From the NCBI GenBank assembly GCA_907164885.2, contig OU015493.1:117613693-117677692 (forward strand): 64,000 bases of DNA. Reading direction: 5' to 3'. A program made the position numbers and the translations under genes. This stretch comes from Dolomedes plantarius. Taxonomy: Eukaryota; Arthropoda; Arachnida; Araneae; Dolomedidae. Numbering within the stretch: position 1 is the first letter of the stretch; each line of letters begins with the position of its first letter. Shown piece by piece: positions 42,305-54,395 of this stretch. Below the pieces are notes generated by a model that was given only the letters and a program-made list of their open reading frames with translations, did not search any database and was not told the DNA's origin.

Positions 42305-44777
42305 ATGTCAAATGATGATTTCGTGAATGTAGGAGAAAAGGGGATCGACACTTTAAAGAGAGCTAGTGTCCAAAGAAAAGACAATAAGCATGAACAGTTG
42401 GAACATTTAAAATCTGTTTCGATTCATTCGTTGTGTCGGAGAAATATAAAAGGTGATTTAAAAAGAAATGCAGAAATCGCGTCAACATCCCAAAGTGAAG
42501 AGCGCGCGGTAAGTTTACGATCTTTTTTACCTCAGTTCGATTTTCGAACAAAATGTTTCTTTTGTACGGCAGTGATAGACGAAGAATTCAAAGCAAGACA
42601 AAAGAAAAAACCAACTGACAGACGAAGAACTATATACGAAGTTAGGAGTCTCGAAATGAAATACAAAGTTCTTGAAACTGCAGAGAATAGACATGACCAG
42701 TGGGGAGAGGAAGTTCAGTGTCGTATAATAAACGTTGCTGATTTAGTTGCAGCTGATGCGATTTATCACCAAGATTACTTCATGACTTTTTTTCTACACA
42801 CTGTACCAATCAGAAAGAGAGGGCGGCCTGAGTCGGATTACGCCTCAGCAGCTGTAGACGAAATATCCTTCTTCCTTGATAATAATGACGACTGTCGATT
42901 CTCACTTCCTGAACTCAAATCTCAAATTGCAGGGCTAGTTCCAGACGACATCACTTTGAGAAATAAGTTGAAACAAAAATACGGGGATGGCATTATTTTT
43001 GCTTCAAACTCCAAAAAAAGTTACTGTCATATATTTACGTAATACTGGAATGAAAGTCTTATCAGACTCTTGTACGACAAAAGGATACGAAATGATCGTG
43101 AGGAGCGTCTACGAATAGTACAAACTGCTGCAGCCATAATAAAAGAAGATATCCAGACACCAGTTTATGACACTCATTGCTATCCTCCAAGTGATAACTT
43201 TTTCAGAGATGTGAACAAGGGCATTCCAAAATGCCTAAAATCTTTTTTGGAGCACTTGATTATTAAAAAAAAGGCGGAAAAATAGTCACTTCAATAGCTC
43301 ACGTCATTATATCAGCGCTAAGGCCACGATCATTTATGTCTCCTCTGCTCAATAGTCTTGATTTATTTTTGTACAAAAAGTTCTGTTCCAAGAATTTAAT
43401 AACAATGCTCTCGAATTTGGGATTTTGTTCTTCTTACTATGAAGCCCAAACACTTGAGATGTCAGCCATAAATCATCCTCAACCCCAAATGCGCGAGGGA
43501 TCATTCTGTCAATTCGTATTTGATAGTGCAGATTTCAATGTGTCGACAATCGATGACCTGAATACGTTTCATAGCACGGGGGGCATTGCTTGTTTTACTC
43601 CAGCGTCAGCAGTGGAACCCGGGACGAAGATAAAAAACTTAACCGAACTTACATCCGCATCGACCGTAGGCAAAATGGGAATCATTACTCTAGAAACGTT
43701 TGAAAATTTTCGAGGGCCTGGATTACAAACAATTACTATCGAAGATTTGAATGTCTTAAATCCTTTAGCGGAAGATTTACCACTGCCTAAACCATCTGAT
43801 ATCTCCTGGATGTGTGCTAAGTGGTTAGGTCTTCCACAGATACCTGAATGGAAAGGATTTTTCCATTGTATAACCAGAAACCAGCCTTGTGAAAAGACCA
43901 AAGTAATACCCCTTCCTTTTGTTAATTTACCACCAAGCAAGTATGACACCATTTTCACTGTGCTGAAATATGTTGCCCAGCAGTGTGTTAAAATGCACCA
44001 AAAGTCTTGCATACTCGCGTTTGACCAACCACTGTATATTAAAGCTCGAGAGATAGTCGCAGCAACATCCAATCCATTATTATCAAGTTGTATTGTGAGG
44101 CTTGGTGGATTCCATCTTTTAATGTCATTCTCAGGCTGCATTGGGTACATAATGGCTGGAAGTGGGTTGAAAGACATACTAACTTTGATTTATGCACCTA
44201 CGTCAGTAGAAAAAATGTTGCCTGGCCATGCATACGCTAGGGCAGTCCGAGCTCATTTATTGACCCAAACAACTTTAGCAAATATAATTTTTGACGGCAT
44301 GGACATATCGGATTTGAAATGTAAAAATCTCCGTGAGTTGTTTCGAGATTTTGCTACTGAACCACCATCGCAAGAAACCTTAAACGCACACACTCAAATA
44401 TGAGCCATCGAAATTAAAATGAGGAAGACTTTGGAGCACCTGAAAAAGAAAGGCCCAACTGCCTGTGGGGCTGGAAGCGTCAAGAGAAAATTCTTGAAAA
44501 AATGTATGCAGTAGCTCCCGATTCAGTTTTAAACATGGTGTTTTGCAACTGTAAGACTGACAATGGAATAAGATGCGGATGTCGGAAAGCAGGCATCAAC
44601 TGCACAACGGCCTGGAATAATTGCAATGGGGTATGTCAGAATGGCTTCAGCCCTGTTGATGATGACGATCGAATGAAAGAAGTTGATGAATGGGCCGATG
44701 CTAGCGGATCCATAGACGATCTATACATGCCTGACGAAGGGGAGAATCCCGTACCGAAAAAAGCACGTAAATCCTGA
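42305..44777 (+). pseudogene. Putative transposase with C-terminal CXC (tesmin/TSO1-like) module
   Basis: I start at MSNDDFVNVG (42305) because the 19 upstream codons look unlike protein. Frame 2 runs to TAA 43040-43042 and goes on in frame to 43285; frame 1 covers 43290-44403; frame 3 covers about 44455-44777. So one nonsense codon and two frameshifts. N-terminal part has CFFCTAVID and a KKYGD-like block (KQKYGDGIIFASN). The middle has ALRPRSFMSPLLNSLDLFL, SDISWMCAKWLGLP, LAFDQPLYIKAREIV, VRLGGFHLLMSFSGCIGYIM and GSGLKDIL. The end has CNCKTDNGIRCGCRKAGINC, then CNGVC. The CXC match is known from TSO1/tesmin DNA-binding proteins. The role as transposase is inferred from the flanking TIRs. Confidence 0.75.
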
Positions 44778-44976
44778 AGTAGGTAAGCTTGAACAATTAT
44801 TCGCAATGGAAATCTGATAGTGAATACCCCCAAGTTTATTACATTCATGTATAAAATTAATAATGACAAATATGTACATAGCCAAAAACATTAAAGTCTA
44901 TTTTCTTGTGTTAAAGAATGCCGAAATGTGGGAGAGGTTAGATATTCAAAGAAGAGCGCCTGCAACGATACTTTAA

Positions 44977-45563
44977 AGCTACCTCCATTATCAACGCGCA
45001 TTTTATAGTCAATATCTTCGTTCCTGTTAGGTTTAAGACAAAAATGTATAAAATCGTTTTTGTACATAATTTAATGTTTTTTAATTTTTGAAATAAACTT
45101 TTTTTTACGTAAAGTTAATATTTTCCTAGTTATTTGAAAAAATACAAAAAACCTTCCCATTTAGTGTAAAACTAATTTGGCTAATTATGGTATGCACATA
45201 CACAGGTATTTCCCCCCACCGCGATGGCGAACCGCGGTTGCGCGTCCCAGGTGTGATAGTGCGCTCTTTTCAAAGTCAATTATCTTTGTTCCTGTTAGAC
45301 ATATAAAAAAATGTTATGACTGATTTTTGTTCATAATTTAATGCTCTTTAATTTTTGCATTTAATTATTTTTTATAAAATCAATATTTTTAAAGTTATTT
45401 CCAAAAAACCAAAAAAGTGTACACATTTTCCAAGATGGCGGTGAAAGCTCAAGTCTGATCGGTGGGGACTTTTAGTATGTTCATTAGCATGCCTAAACAA
45501 ACATCTCCACAAATTTTCAAAACTTTCATATTTTTTTTAGCCATAAAACCTATTTTGACTGGG
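44977..45563 (-). repeat. Right terminal inverted repeat of the CXC transposon
   Basis: 587 bp reverse complement of 41430-42026. Inner edge agctacctccattatcaacg pairs with 42007-42026. Confidence 0.85.
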
Positions 45564-46107
45564 CTATAAAGGGAGTTAGTTGGAGGTCAGGTCTTCAGTT
45601 GGAGCACTGATGCCTGCGTTTGTGTTTTGGAGACGAGTATATTAGGTCTTTCAGGTTTATAACTCAGATGTAAACTCTCATGATCAAGACTCTTTTTTTA
45701 CATGGTGCATTAGTCTACCAAAAAGCTTTTTTAAAAAATCCTTTTCCCATCCACAAAGTTGTGAAAATCACAACCCATAAAATTTGTACAAGTATTCGAA
45801 AGAGGATTTATGGAAAATCAGATACACTTTACCTGAAATTTACTCAGTAATAAATTAAATGTAAGTTTTTCCTCAATATTAAGATAAATGCAAAAATTTT
45901 AACGAGAAGTTTAGTTATTTATAAATATACTTAGTTATGTATAATATATTATGTACAAATATAGTGACAAGCCGAAAACAAAGCCTTGGCTAAGTTTTCG
46001 GCTTTTTTGAGCTGCCACTAAGTTCTTTGCACTGATGAAGAATCTCCTTTGTAGCTTCGAAACGGCCGTATGCAAAATTGCTTCTTACTGCTGTTTGTGC
46101 TTTATTT
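45564..46107. other. AT-rich sequence with a short hairpin
   Basis: No gene recognised. AGCCGAAAAC at about 45972 pairs with GTTTTCGGCT at about 45995. Confidence 0.5.
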
Positions 46108-46470
46108 ACGTTGGATTTCCTGTTTATTCCTCGAGCACAAAGGTTTTATCTTTTCTTTTCATACACAAAGTAGTCTTGTGTTTCGGGCCATGGCAGCGCC
46201 CCTGGTGGTCCCCTGAGTCAGACTCGTAGATGATTTCAAGAGAGTGAGGGACATAAGCCGCACGAAGACGTTCTTATCTCAGGCGTGTGGACATGATAGT
46301 AAATTTATTGTAACTTGGAAATAATATAACTTGAAGTGATATTCGTTATGTGTAGTGTAAGTGTAGTTGTACGATTAAAAGTGTCATTTGTGTTTCTCCG
46401 AGAGTGTCGTCCTCTTTATTTTATCGAAGAAAGAGGACCTTTTCATCTTAGGTCAAAGCCCGGCTACTGC
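46108..46470 (+). mobile_element. Possible old copia-type LTR with primer-binding site
   Basis: Order is GTTGGATTTCC..., ggccatggcagcgcccctgg, then a promoter-like AT-rich part, then ttcatcttaGGTCAAAGCCCGG. The last part resembles the copia primer site TGGTATCAGAGC with changes. No coding part follows. Low certainty. Confidence 0.3.
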
Positions 46471-46944
46471 ATGGATATTACTGTTCTGTCTCCTCACTGG
46501 AAGTAGTGTTGGTTCATCTGCATGATACCCCCCCCCCGTAAAAAATAGCCAACAAAATCGTGATGTGGATGGATAAATGTCCTCGGGAAAGTGTCAACCA
46601 CATTGGAAGAGAGTCATCCCCGAATACTGTGTTTTATGATAAAAAATTAAATAAACAATGACTGCCCTTTACGGCGTATGTCACTAAGCAGTGAAAAGTT
46701 ATCAAATCTAGTATTGATCTTGGTAAGAAATTTAATTGGTCAATGGAATAGTTATTTTTGTAAGCTGAGTAAAATAAAGACAAAGCTGTAATTGGACTTT
46801 TTTTATTGTTGCCTTTTAAAATTAGCAATTCCAGTTTTATTGAATTCGTTCTTCCTATCTTATATATTTTTTAAATATTTGATGTCTGAATCATTCCCGG
46901 TATTAATCAAGAAAAAATTTCCCTAGTTTGAGGCTGCTATGTAC
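46471..46944. other. No gene recognised
   Basis: A run of ten C near 46527 is the only marked feature. Confidence 0.4.
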
Positions 46945-47291
46945 TAACCCCATTGGATTCACTCACCTCAATGTTAACCTATGCAGAAAATTTGTCCACG
47001 GATTGCCGACTTGGATTCAAAGATTTTTTTTTAAAAATTGTACTCCGTCATAGAGAAAGAAATTTTACATTTGTGTACATTTTTCGTTTTTTTTTAAATG
47101 CAATTAATATTTTAAAATTTAAATTATTCTGGGGAAAATCTGGTATAGTGTGATTTAAACGCTCATAAATTCCTTCGGTGGACTAAATTTATAAAATGAA
47201 TCCTGTAGCGCTTTGCAGAAAAGTTCAGGCTATCTGACAATACCAATTTTATTTGATTATCAGCATTTATGTACCAGTAAATAGTTGACAA
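46945..47291 (-). mobile_element. Small TIR-bearing repeat, copy 2 (inverted, truncated)
   Basis: Reverse-complement relative of 11092-11471: shared blocks are cattggattcactcacctc, aatgttaacctatg.agaaaat, ttactccgt, ataaattcctt.ggtgg and aaaagttcaggctatctga. The far end departs after gtaaatagttgacaaa, so that TIR is lost or diverged. Confidence 0.65.
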
Positions 47292-47640
47292 AAATATATT
47301 TTAAATAGACAATTCGGGGGCAGCGCTTAACCCCCCTATAGAGAGAGAACTATTGCAATCCCTAAAAATGTCAATCCTAAGGGGAGTGGAATTCTTGAAC
47401 TGTCAACTGGACTCCTCCCACCACAAAAGTCTGCAAGAAGAGGAAAAGGGAAATAAAAAAATTTTTCTTAGTACACTAGGGGCTTCGCCCCTAGGCTCAC
47501 TACGCTCGCTCCTCTGTTAGGGTCAAGATCAAGGTATATTGAGTTTGTTGGAGTGTCATGGTCTTACGACTTCACCTCCAGTAGCAAGATATGTACATCA
47601 GAAAAGTATGTACATCATATGTGCTCAGCAGTAAAATAAA
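47292..47640. other. No gene; short perfect hairpin
   Basis: CTAGGGGC-TTC-GCCCCTAG at 47477-47495 is a GC hairpin, followed by ctcactacgctcgctcc. Otherwise unremarkable. Confidence 0.5.
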
Positions 47641-47825
47641 AGTATAAAAATTAAGCCCTCTTCAGATAAGTAAAATAAAAATATAATAAGAATTAAAAGA
47701 ATAAAATTCAAATATTCAGAAAAATGAGTGTCCACCGGGATCGAACTGGGGACTATGGTACATGAGCAGCGCGCTCAAGCACAGCGCCAATCATGGCACA
47801 GCATGTTGAAGGAATAAGTTGCTAT
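47641..47825 (-). repeat. tRNA-derived SINE (minus strand, candidate)
   Basis: On the minus strand, CAGTTCGATCCCGGTGGACAC is a strong tRNA T-arm/B box, and about 50 bp upstream ATTGGCGCTGTGCTTGAGCG resembles an A-box region. An AT-rich tail follows to about 47641. The GTTCGATCCCGG loop and stem are intact. Confidence 0.55.
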
Positions 47826-48990
47826 TAGAGCAGACTAGAAGGAGAGATACATAGGGGTGATTCTCGGGCAATGCAAAAGCTTCCATCCATTTACTGTTGA
47901 AGGGGAATCACTGTTTCAGCTTTACAATTCAATTAAAAATCGAAAATTTAAGATATAGACTTGAAATGATGTTTATATGAATAAGAAAGCTTTCAGATTC
48001 CAGATGATGTAAATATTTTCTTTGTAAGATAAAAACTCGAGGAGCATCGATATTATATCCATTTTGGGGACGATATTTCTTGAAAAGGTGGGTTTAATAT
48101 TTTGATGAAAATATTAGTCTGTTTTAAATTATTTTTAAACAAATGAGGTCTTGTTTGAAGGAGAAATTTCTGTAGTCTTAGATTGTAAAAAGATCAAAAT
48201 TCTACGATTAATTTTTGGCGAGTTATCGTAATCTGAACATGAAAAAGTCAATATTTTTCCACAAAACATAAAATTTTTAAAAAAAACTTAAAGTCCGACG
48301 AAGATGAGACATGTCTTACTTTCTTCCCCGCATTTTTCTGCATCTATTGGTATTGGTCTCGACCCCATACCCCCAGCGGTCTTGGAGGAGATATTGATTG
48401 ACAAAAGATTGACAAGCTTTTGACAGCGGCGGCGGCGCCAGTTACTTCTTTTTAGAATAGAGATAGCAGCCTTAATGCGATGCTTTTCACTATCATTTTT
48501 CAAAATATGGTAAATGCAGTTGATATTCCATGCCAATCCTGCTTTGGTTTGATATTTAAAAACTTACTGTACATTTTCTGGGTTTTTTAACGTATTATGT
48601 AGAATATAAACGAAACATATCAAATACAATTGGAACTACTTGTATGCTATGCACTTCCGTGATATTTTGCTACATCTGTGATACAATATTCACTATATTT
48701 CTTTCTTTTAAAGTTTCAGAAGCTGGACATGTGTTTATTTTCCGATAGCAGAATGCATTTTAATTTTTATTGAATCCTCAAAGAACAAATTTCTTTTCTC
48801 TATTCAGCTACAGTGTACTCTCACTTGTGAATGATTTTATGACATTCAACATCGTCAAACCAAAAAGCGAAACGCGTGGTTCCAACATTCCTGCAAAGGT
48901 ATTACTAACGTATAATTATATTGTTTGAACCAAAGTAAGTTCAATTCTATACTGTGTAAAGCTTGCTTCTCTCTTTCTTACATTCTTGTT
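47826..48990. other. No gene recognised
   Basis: The minus-strand ORF 48288-48536 has no family motif. A ggcggcggcg run near 48426 stands out. Confidence 0.4.
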
Positions 48991-49338
48991 CCTATCGAAG
49001 GTAAGTCACAGCCACCAGCCTTAAGATCTGAGAAATGTAACGCTGGCTATTCAGATTACCGACGATTCGAACAAGAGGTGTTTCTGTAGTGTAGCCAATG
49101 GCTGCCCATACCACCACATCGGGTGCAGGTCCCGGATGACGATATCGAATACAAGCAGGCCGCGTGCGTTCTCCTCAGTGCCTCCAGACACGGATACGTC
49201 CATCATGATGCAGCACGCACAACCGGGACTCGTCTGAAAAGACGACGTGGTGACACTCCTGTATCCAGTTTTGACGTTTGGCGCACCACTGTCGCCGCGC
49301 GTCTCCCTCCCATAGCTAAGGAGAACTTGGTAGTTCAT
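48990..49338 (-). pseudogene. Tc1-family transposase fragment, degraded
   Basis: On the minus strand 49299-49030 reads QWCAKRQNWIQECHHVVFSD, then ESRLCVLHHDGRIRVWRH, a TGA, GERTRPACIRYRHPGPAPDV and VVWAAIGYTTETPLVRIVGN. FSDESR holds the first catalytic Asp, and VVWAAI the usual following block. It is a different Tc1 lineage from the copies at 1 kb and 60 kb. Only the middle third of a transposase is present. Confidence 0.82.
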
Positions 49339-49344
49339 GTGTAA

Positions 49345-51320
49345 AACAATTTATTTACGACTGTGAAATTACATTTGAGTTAGAAATATACGTTTATTAA
49401 TTTCAAATGGACAAATTTAGAAAAATTTGTAAGCAGATTGCAAACAACGGAAATTTTAAAACTAATAAGGATTATCTAAAGTTCAATTCTGGAACCAGTT
49501 GATTGGAGACTGTAAAACCTTACAAATGTAATCCAAACTCTAACTCAAAGTTTGCATCTCAATCCTTCCGCGAATATTTGGAGTCATTTGCAAAGTCAAA
49601 TTAATGATTAATAATTTAAATCATAGTTTCTTGAATAAACTTTTCAATGGAACCCGTATTGGATTTTTCAAAAATCGGAGAACACCTACCTATATTTTTT
49701 GGAAACCTCCTTAGCTTTGATTTTTAAAAGGCTTAAAAGTAACACGAATTGTTTTATAAAAAGAATTTATGTAAAAAATCGATAATATATAAAATATTGT
49801 TAAAATATATGTTTTTAATTGGTATGAGAGTGTAAAAATTTAATGAAAAGATCAAACCAAATAAAATGGCTGCTTCTTAAATTCCAGTAGCCTCTAAAAA
49901 TTTGTTTAATATTAGTTAGCTGAATTTATTGATTTGAAACAGTGTTCAGTCTGCACTGATATTTAGACTTGTGATAGTTTATTTAGAAAATCCAGATTCC
50001 CATAAATATGTTGTGGTAAATTTGAATATTCGTTGAATATATTTCAGAAGAAAATTGATCAAAGTCGTCAGCAAACAAAATTAAATGACCAACACATTTG
50101 TATAATGCTCTCAAATAGTGCCACATATTTTTCCTTGAGTCAGATAAGGTCTGTCTCATCACCAAAGCAATATTTTAATGACTCATGCTCTGAAATATCG
50201 TTTACTGTCTACCTCTGGAGAGAACAGACCTGAGACGGTCTTTAAGTTTGGTGCCTCGGGGAAGTCGATTCTCGGAATTAGGGGAAGGGGATAATTATCA
50301 CCTCACGAGAAGCAGCCACGAGAAGTATTTATCACTCTTTAGACTTTAAGGAAATATAAAGGTTTTAACTACATTATTAAAACCATTAAAATCGCAACAC
50401 CAGGAAAGAAAAAAAATAACAAAACTTTACTTGTTGTGCGTATACAGCATAGTAGGAAGAAAACATGATTAAATTTGTAGGCAATTTGGGGATATTCAAG
50501 GTCCGAAATTACTAGGAAAAGATTATTATGTATTAATTGAAATAACTAATTAAATTATCTTTCCTGATCTCAAAATAAATCAGTTCAGTTCAATTTTAAA
50601 ATTTGGATAAGTTTCTTCGTATCCTATGAATATTGGGATACTCAATGGGTCACTGTCATAGACTAGTAAATACATTTCAGAGCAGTTCAATTTGGTTCAG
50701 GATCTCCCCTGCAATTCTAACTGATAGCGTGTGGTATCGTTTTTTCTACATATTCCGTACTTTTGTCATGTTAACATGGCGACGTTTTTCCATTTCACAC
50801 AAAAGGACAGAACTAATCGTGCAAGTTGTCATCATTTATATATTGCTTAAACAAACATCTCTTAAAATCTATTGTACTTGTTTTTAGACAAAAGAAATTC
50901 TATACAAAATAGTCCTTTCATTAAATGTAATTCAAGGAAATAACTCTAGTATAGATTGATAAAAAAAACTAAATAACTGTCATTGTTGTTTGAAACTTGA
51001 TTATGATACGTACAATTTCGTTTTATTATTGTATGAATTGCGTGCTTTGAAAAAGGTGACCTGAAAATTTCAGAATATATTTTCTGGAATTTTCTGTACA
51101 TTTATAGCTTAAAGGCAAGCATGTAGCTTTACGTGACTATAGCTACAGAACATCCCCGTTGTTAATTTTTGTCAATGTTTACTCAATATTCATTCTCCAA
51201 TCAAACGCAAGCATTAGACAGCAAATTAGCATCTAAATATTCAATAGTCACGTGAAAATACATGACGGACTTTTGTAACGAAGAAGCGGTTAAAATAAAA
51301 ACGAAAATTTCTCTTTAGTC
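49345..51320. other. No gene recognised; upstream region of the secreted-protein gene
   Basis: AT-rich, no coding motif. The nearest promoter-like element is gatatttaag at about 51326. Confidence 0.45.
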
Positions 51321-51325
51321 CAGTT

Positions 51326-51335
51326 GATATTTAAG
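51326..51335 (+). promoter_or_regulatory. TATA-like element of the secreted-protein gene (weak)
   Basis: GATATTTAAG lies about 100 bp before the ATG at 51427. Position is suitable for a core promoter; no other support. Confidence 0.3.
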
Positions 51336-51426
51336 TTTCCGAAATCACTGGTACGAAGTGTTTTAGAATCTTCATTTCTAAGAAAAAGGCCTTAAAGAAG
51401 TTTCTAGATCAAAGTAAACGAAGATC

Positions 51427-51601
51427 ATGGTTTTCCGAAAGGAAATGTTTGTCGTGCTAACGCTTGTTATTGCAATATTTTGGATTCATCAGTCAGTTGC
51501 AGGACTACCGCACGGCTTTCCGAAAAAACCTCCTAAAAAAAACGAGAGAAACGAAGCAGCTGTCCTATTTCAGTGTTATCGAGATATCAATTGCTACTTC
51601 G
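51427..51601 (+). CDS. Secreted cysteine-containing protein, exon 1
   Basis: ATG at 51427 opens a hydrophobic signal peptide (residues about 7-25) with a likely cleavage after SVAG, residue 26. A basic Lys/Pro stretch follows (PKKPPKKNER, 32-41), then Cys 50 and Cys 56. A strong donor (G|GTGAGA) at 51601/51602 ends the exon in phase 1, and the next exons join without breaking the frame (see 55427, 63506, 63833), giving at least 136 residues with Cys at 50, 56, 69, 105 and 136. Read without splicing, the ORF would end at 51642. I do not recognise the family. It is the only gene in the window that looks like a host gene; the secreted form suggests an extracellular role, nothing more can be said. 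Confidence 0.72.
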
Positions 51602-51708
51602 GTGAGAAATTTTATTGCACATGTGGATATGCAAAATTGTGATGGAAGACAGTACCGATGACTTGTTCAATCTTAAGTTGATTTACGCACAATACTGTGC
51701 GCAATGTA

Positions 51709-52432
51709 CGAGGTGCATCCAGAAAGTAAGAACCACATCGTTGTAACAACAACGTCACTGTTATTTGGTTCCTGAAAGTCTGGTGCTTCATTTGGTATAA
51801 ATTATGTTGTTCTATATAGTTTTCTCGTTTTGCTGTGTTAGTTTAAAGTGGGCAGTAAAATCGAAAATCCCACCAGTTGTGAAATGCAGTCAGTGATAAG
51901 ATTTTTAAAAGCAAATATTGTCCATGCGGTACGACCATAAATTGTAAGGTACGGCCATAAATGCTGAATCCTACTGTGGAACTCTAAAGAAGGTGCGCCG
52001 AGCTATTCAGATTCGATGGCATGGGTTACTGTCTGCTGGAGTTTGTGTCTCTTGCACAACAACATGCCACCGCCCGCGTGTATAGCTTGAATAGTTCGGT
52101 TAAGAAATTTTTGAACAACACCGTATTGTCCCGACCTAGCTCCTAGAGATAGCCATTGGTTTGTTTACCTAAAAAGATTTTAAGCCGGTCAGAGTCTACA
52201 GAGTTATCAAAAAAAAAATTCTGAAGGAGTGGCTAAATAGGTTGGCGGTGAGTTTCTTCGACGAAGGAATACAAAGCTAGTCTCACGATACGACAAATGC
52301 CTTAATAAATATAGAGACTACATAGAAAAGTAATGTAATACACGTTTTAACTTTTGGCAGTAAATATTTTTCAGAAACTTCTTCCTAAATTTTTTTACAT
52401 CCAATCGGTTCTTACTTTCTGGATACGCCTAG
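51709..52432 (+). mobile_element. Degraded mariner-type element
   Basis: Inverted ends: cgaggtgcatccagaaagta and, at the right, tactttctggatacgcctag. TA on both sides (51707-51708 and 52433-52434). Inside, fragments of a mariner transposase are visible in several frames: KSKIPPVVKCSQ, LCLLHNNMPPP, ILKEWLNRLAVSFFDEGIQS. Length 724 bp, about half of a full mariner. Inactive. Confidence 0.82.
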
Positions 52433-53412
52433 TACTAAATCCTCAAAATTTCAAATTATTCCTCAGTTACTTTCTTCTAAATTTTAGAAGTTGATATTGC
52501 GTAAATCTAAGGATTTTTTCATTTGTTTTTTAATTTGCTTTCCTCAACATTCCTTCATTAAACAACACTTACATTGATAGATTTGAAAATGGGGAAAATG
52601 AGACAGTTCTGCAAAACTGATTTTACAAAATACTTATCAATCGTTTTACCTTCGATTTTTTTCATTTAAACTACCCATCAAAAATCAAGAAAATCTTTTA
52701 GGCTTGTACACTGGACTTTGAACTTGATTGTACAATTTTATCGGACACGTATAAGTATTATAAATAAAAATTACCGTTCTTTTGCTATAAAATAGGAAAA
52801 GAATCCTAAATCTTTCGTCGTCAAGGGATCGTTTTCTATATAACTTACTGGCAATCGTTTAACCTTTTTCGTTTCGTTATTGGATTTCATTTCATTATTC
52901 GTAAATTTACGATTCATATACAAAATTGCCTTAATTGTCAATAGTTATGTGCCGGATTTTAATTTTAATGTCTTTATTTTTCTAGTATAGAGTTTCTATA
53001 CCTTTTATTGTCTAGTACTTGGTTTCTATTTTTCTATTTATTACTACTTGGTAACTTTCATTTTTAAAATGGTGAATATAAAGATTCAACTTTCAGTTGC
53101 CCAGGAGGAGACCATTGAATATCAACACAAAAAAAAATTATCCTTTTCACAATTAGGTTATTTTTTCCTGTTTAACATTGTTACTTAAAATAACTTGGAA
53201 TATATTCATCTATTTTGCTTCTCAACCCCAAACTCTCTAACGTATCGGTGTAAGAGACCGTCATCACCATCACCTTTTTGCCCTCAAGTTCATACATTAT
53301 TCCAAATTTATCTATATCTGCATTGTCATAATTCAAAATTTCGCTAAATATTAGAATAATTTTTGACTCTATGTTTTTATTGGAGCGATTGGATGGGGTA
53401 TTTTAAAAATCC

Positions 53413-53433
53413 AGGGACACTCAAAGAGTGTCC
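53413..53433. repeat. Short hairpin, 9 bp arms
   Basis: GGGACACTC-AAA-GAGTGTCCC. Confidence 0.8.
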
Positions 53434-54355
53434 CATACATTAGCACACATAAATTGCTTAAGCTACTTTGATACTAAATGTTTTACAGGAATCCCTTACA
53501 CTTGTATAGCGGGAACACCTGTGCTATTATTTACCAGAATCTAAAGCATTTCCCATCCAAGTTCATCATCCGAGCTCTTTTCATACAATTTTACTCCATC
53601 CGCAATCAATAGTATCTTCCAATGATATTTTTACCACATATTTTTCTAAATAAATGATGCGTGACAGATCCGAGTACATTCAAAAACACTTTAGCGTGTC
53701 AGATTCGAGTAAATTCAGATTCGCTATTCAGGTTTTATTTGTCGTTCTGATGTTTTTTCCCTGGCACGTCTTCAAATTAGATTCTGAAATTTATTCTAAA
53801 CGATAATGACACGTCTTGGTGGTGTCAAAACATCATATGTGTCCGAAGGTGTCATATGTCTGTAAAGTTGTTTCGCAAATGTAAAAAAAAAGAAAAATTG
53901 AAAGTTTGTAGCGTCCAATAAAAGCATTAAGGGATTTAGACTGAGGTAAACCTCTTACCCTGTCTGTCTCAGGCTACGGGAACATCAGATTAATAGCAGG
54001 GCATCATGGTACTACTGGCATCTCGGTGTAAGAGTCAGAATATCCATTTATTGAGTAGTAGGTTTCTTGGATTGTCCAAGTTGCTTGACCAGGCAGAAAT
54101 ATTTTAAAGTGCCTGGCTGAGTCTTTGTCAAACGTCTCAGATTTAATGCATTCTCTTTTACACCGAAATTATCAGGACTCTGCCTGAAACCTTTTGAAAC
54201 TAGTATTACTCTATTCATATGATAAAAAGGCTTGTTGAACAATATCACTTTTACAGTTCTATCAGAAAAGGAGTTTACCCCTTGAAACCTAAACTGTTTC
54301 TCATAACACATTTTTAAGTTGGTCTTGTGACGTTAATGAGCTCTCGTTTTATTTC

Positions 54356-54395
54356 ATTTTCACCTGACGATAAAAAGTTATCGTCAGGTGAAAAT
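54356..54395. repeat. Perfect hairpin, 18 bp arms, 4-base loop
   Basis: ATTTTCACCTGACGATAA pairs perfectly with the right arm across AAAG. Short related pieces (ataactatcg, tttttatcgctatcg) follow to 54470. Confidence 0.88.

Larger units (their letters stand above)
41430..45563 (+). mobile_element. DNA transposon with ~590 bp terminal inverted repeats, CXC-type protein
   Basis: Left TIR 41430-42026 and right TIR 44977-45563 are inverted copies across their whole length, with small indels (for example an 11-base difference near the tip). Tips read CCCAGTCAAAATAG on both ends. They enclose one broken gene (42305-44777). I see no certain target duplication: left flank ctaatac, right flank ctataaa. 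The element is about 4.1 kb. The protein family is widespread and unnamed to me; no standard DDE superfamily is assignable. Confidence 0.82.

Noticed and set aside
43569..44177. 202-residue minus-strand ORF inside the CXC transposon
   Set aside because: Antisense shadow of the plus-strand frame, which carries the conserved blocks.
47477..47495. Bacterial-type terminator or Helitron end
   Set aside because: A GC hairpin exists but there is no T-run, no CTRR end and no Helitron protein nearby.
49123..49344. Plus-strand ORF of 73 codons
   Set aside because: Antisense of the Tc1 transposase fragment, whose FSDESR and GRIRVWRH motifs are on the minus strand.
51602..51642. Reading the secreted-protein ORF straight through to its stop at 51642
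   Set aside because: A strong donor at 51601/51602 and three in-phase downstream exons fit better, though an unspliced form cannot be excluded.
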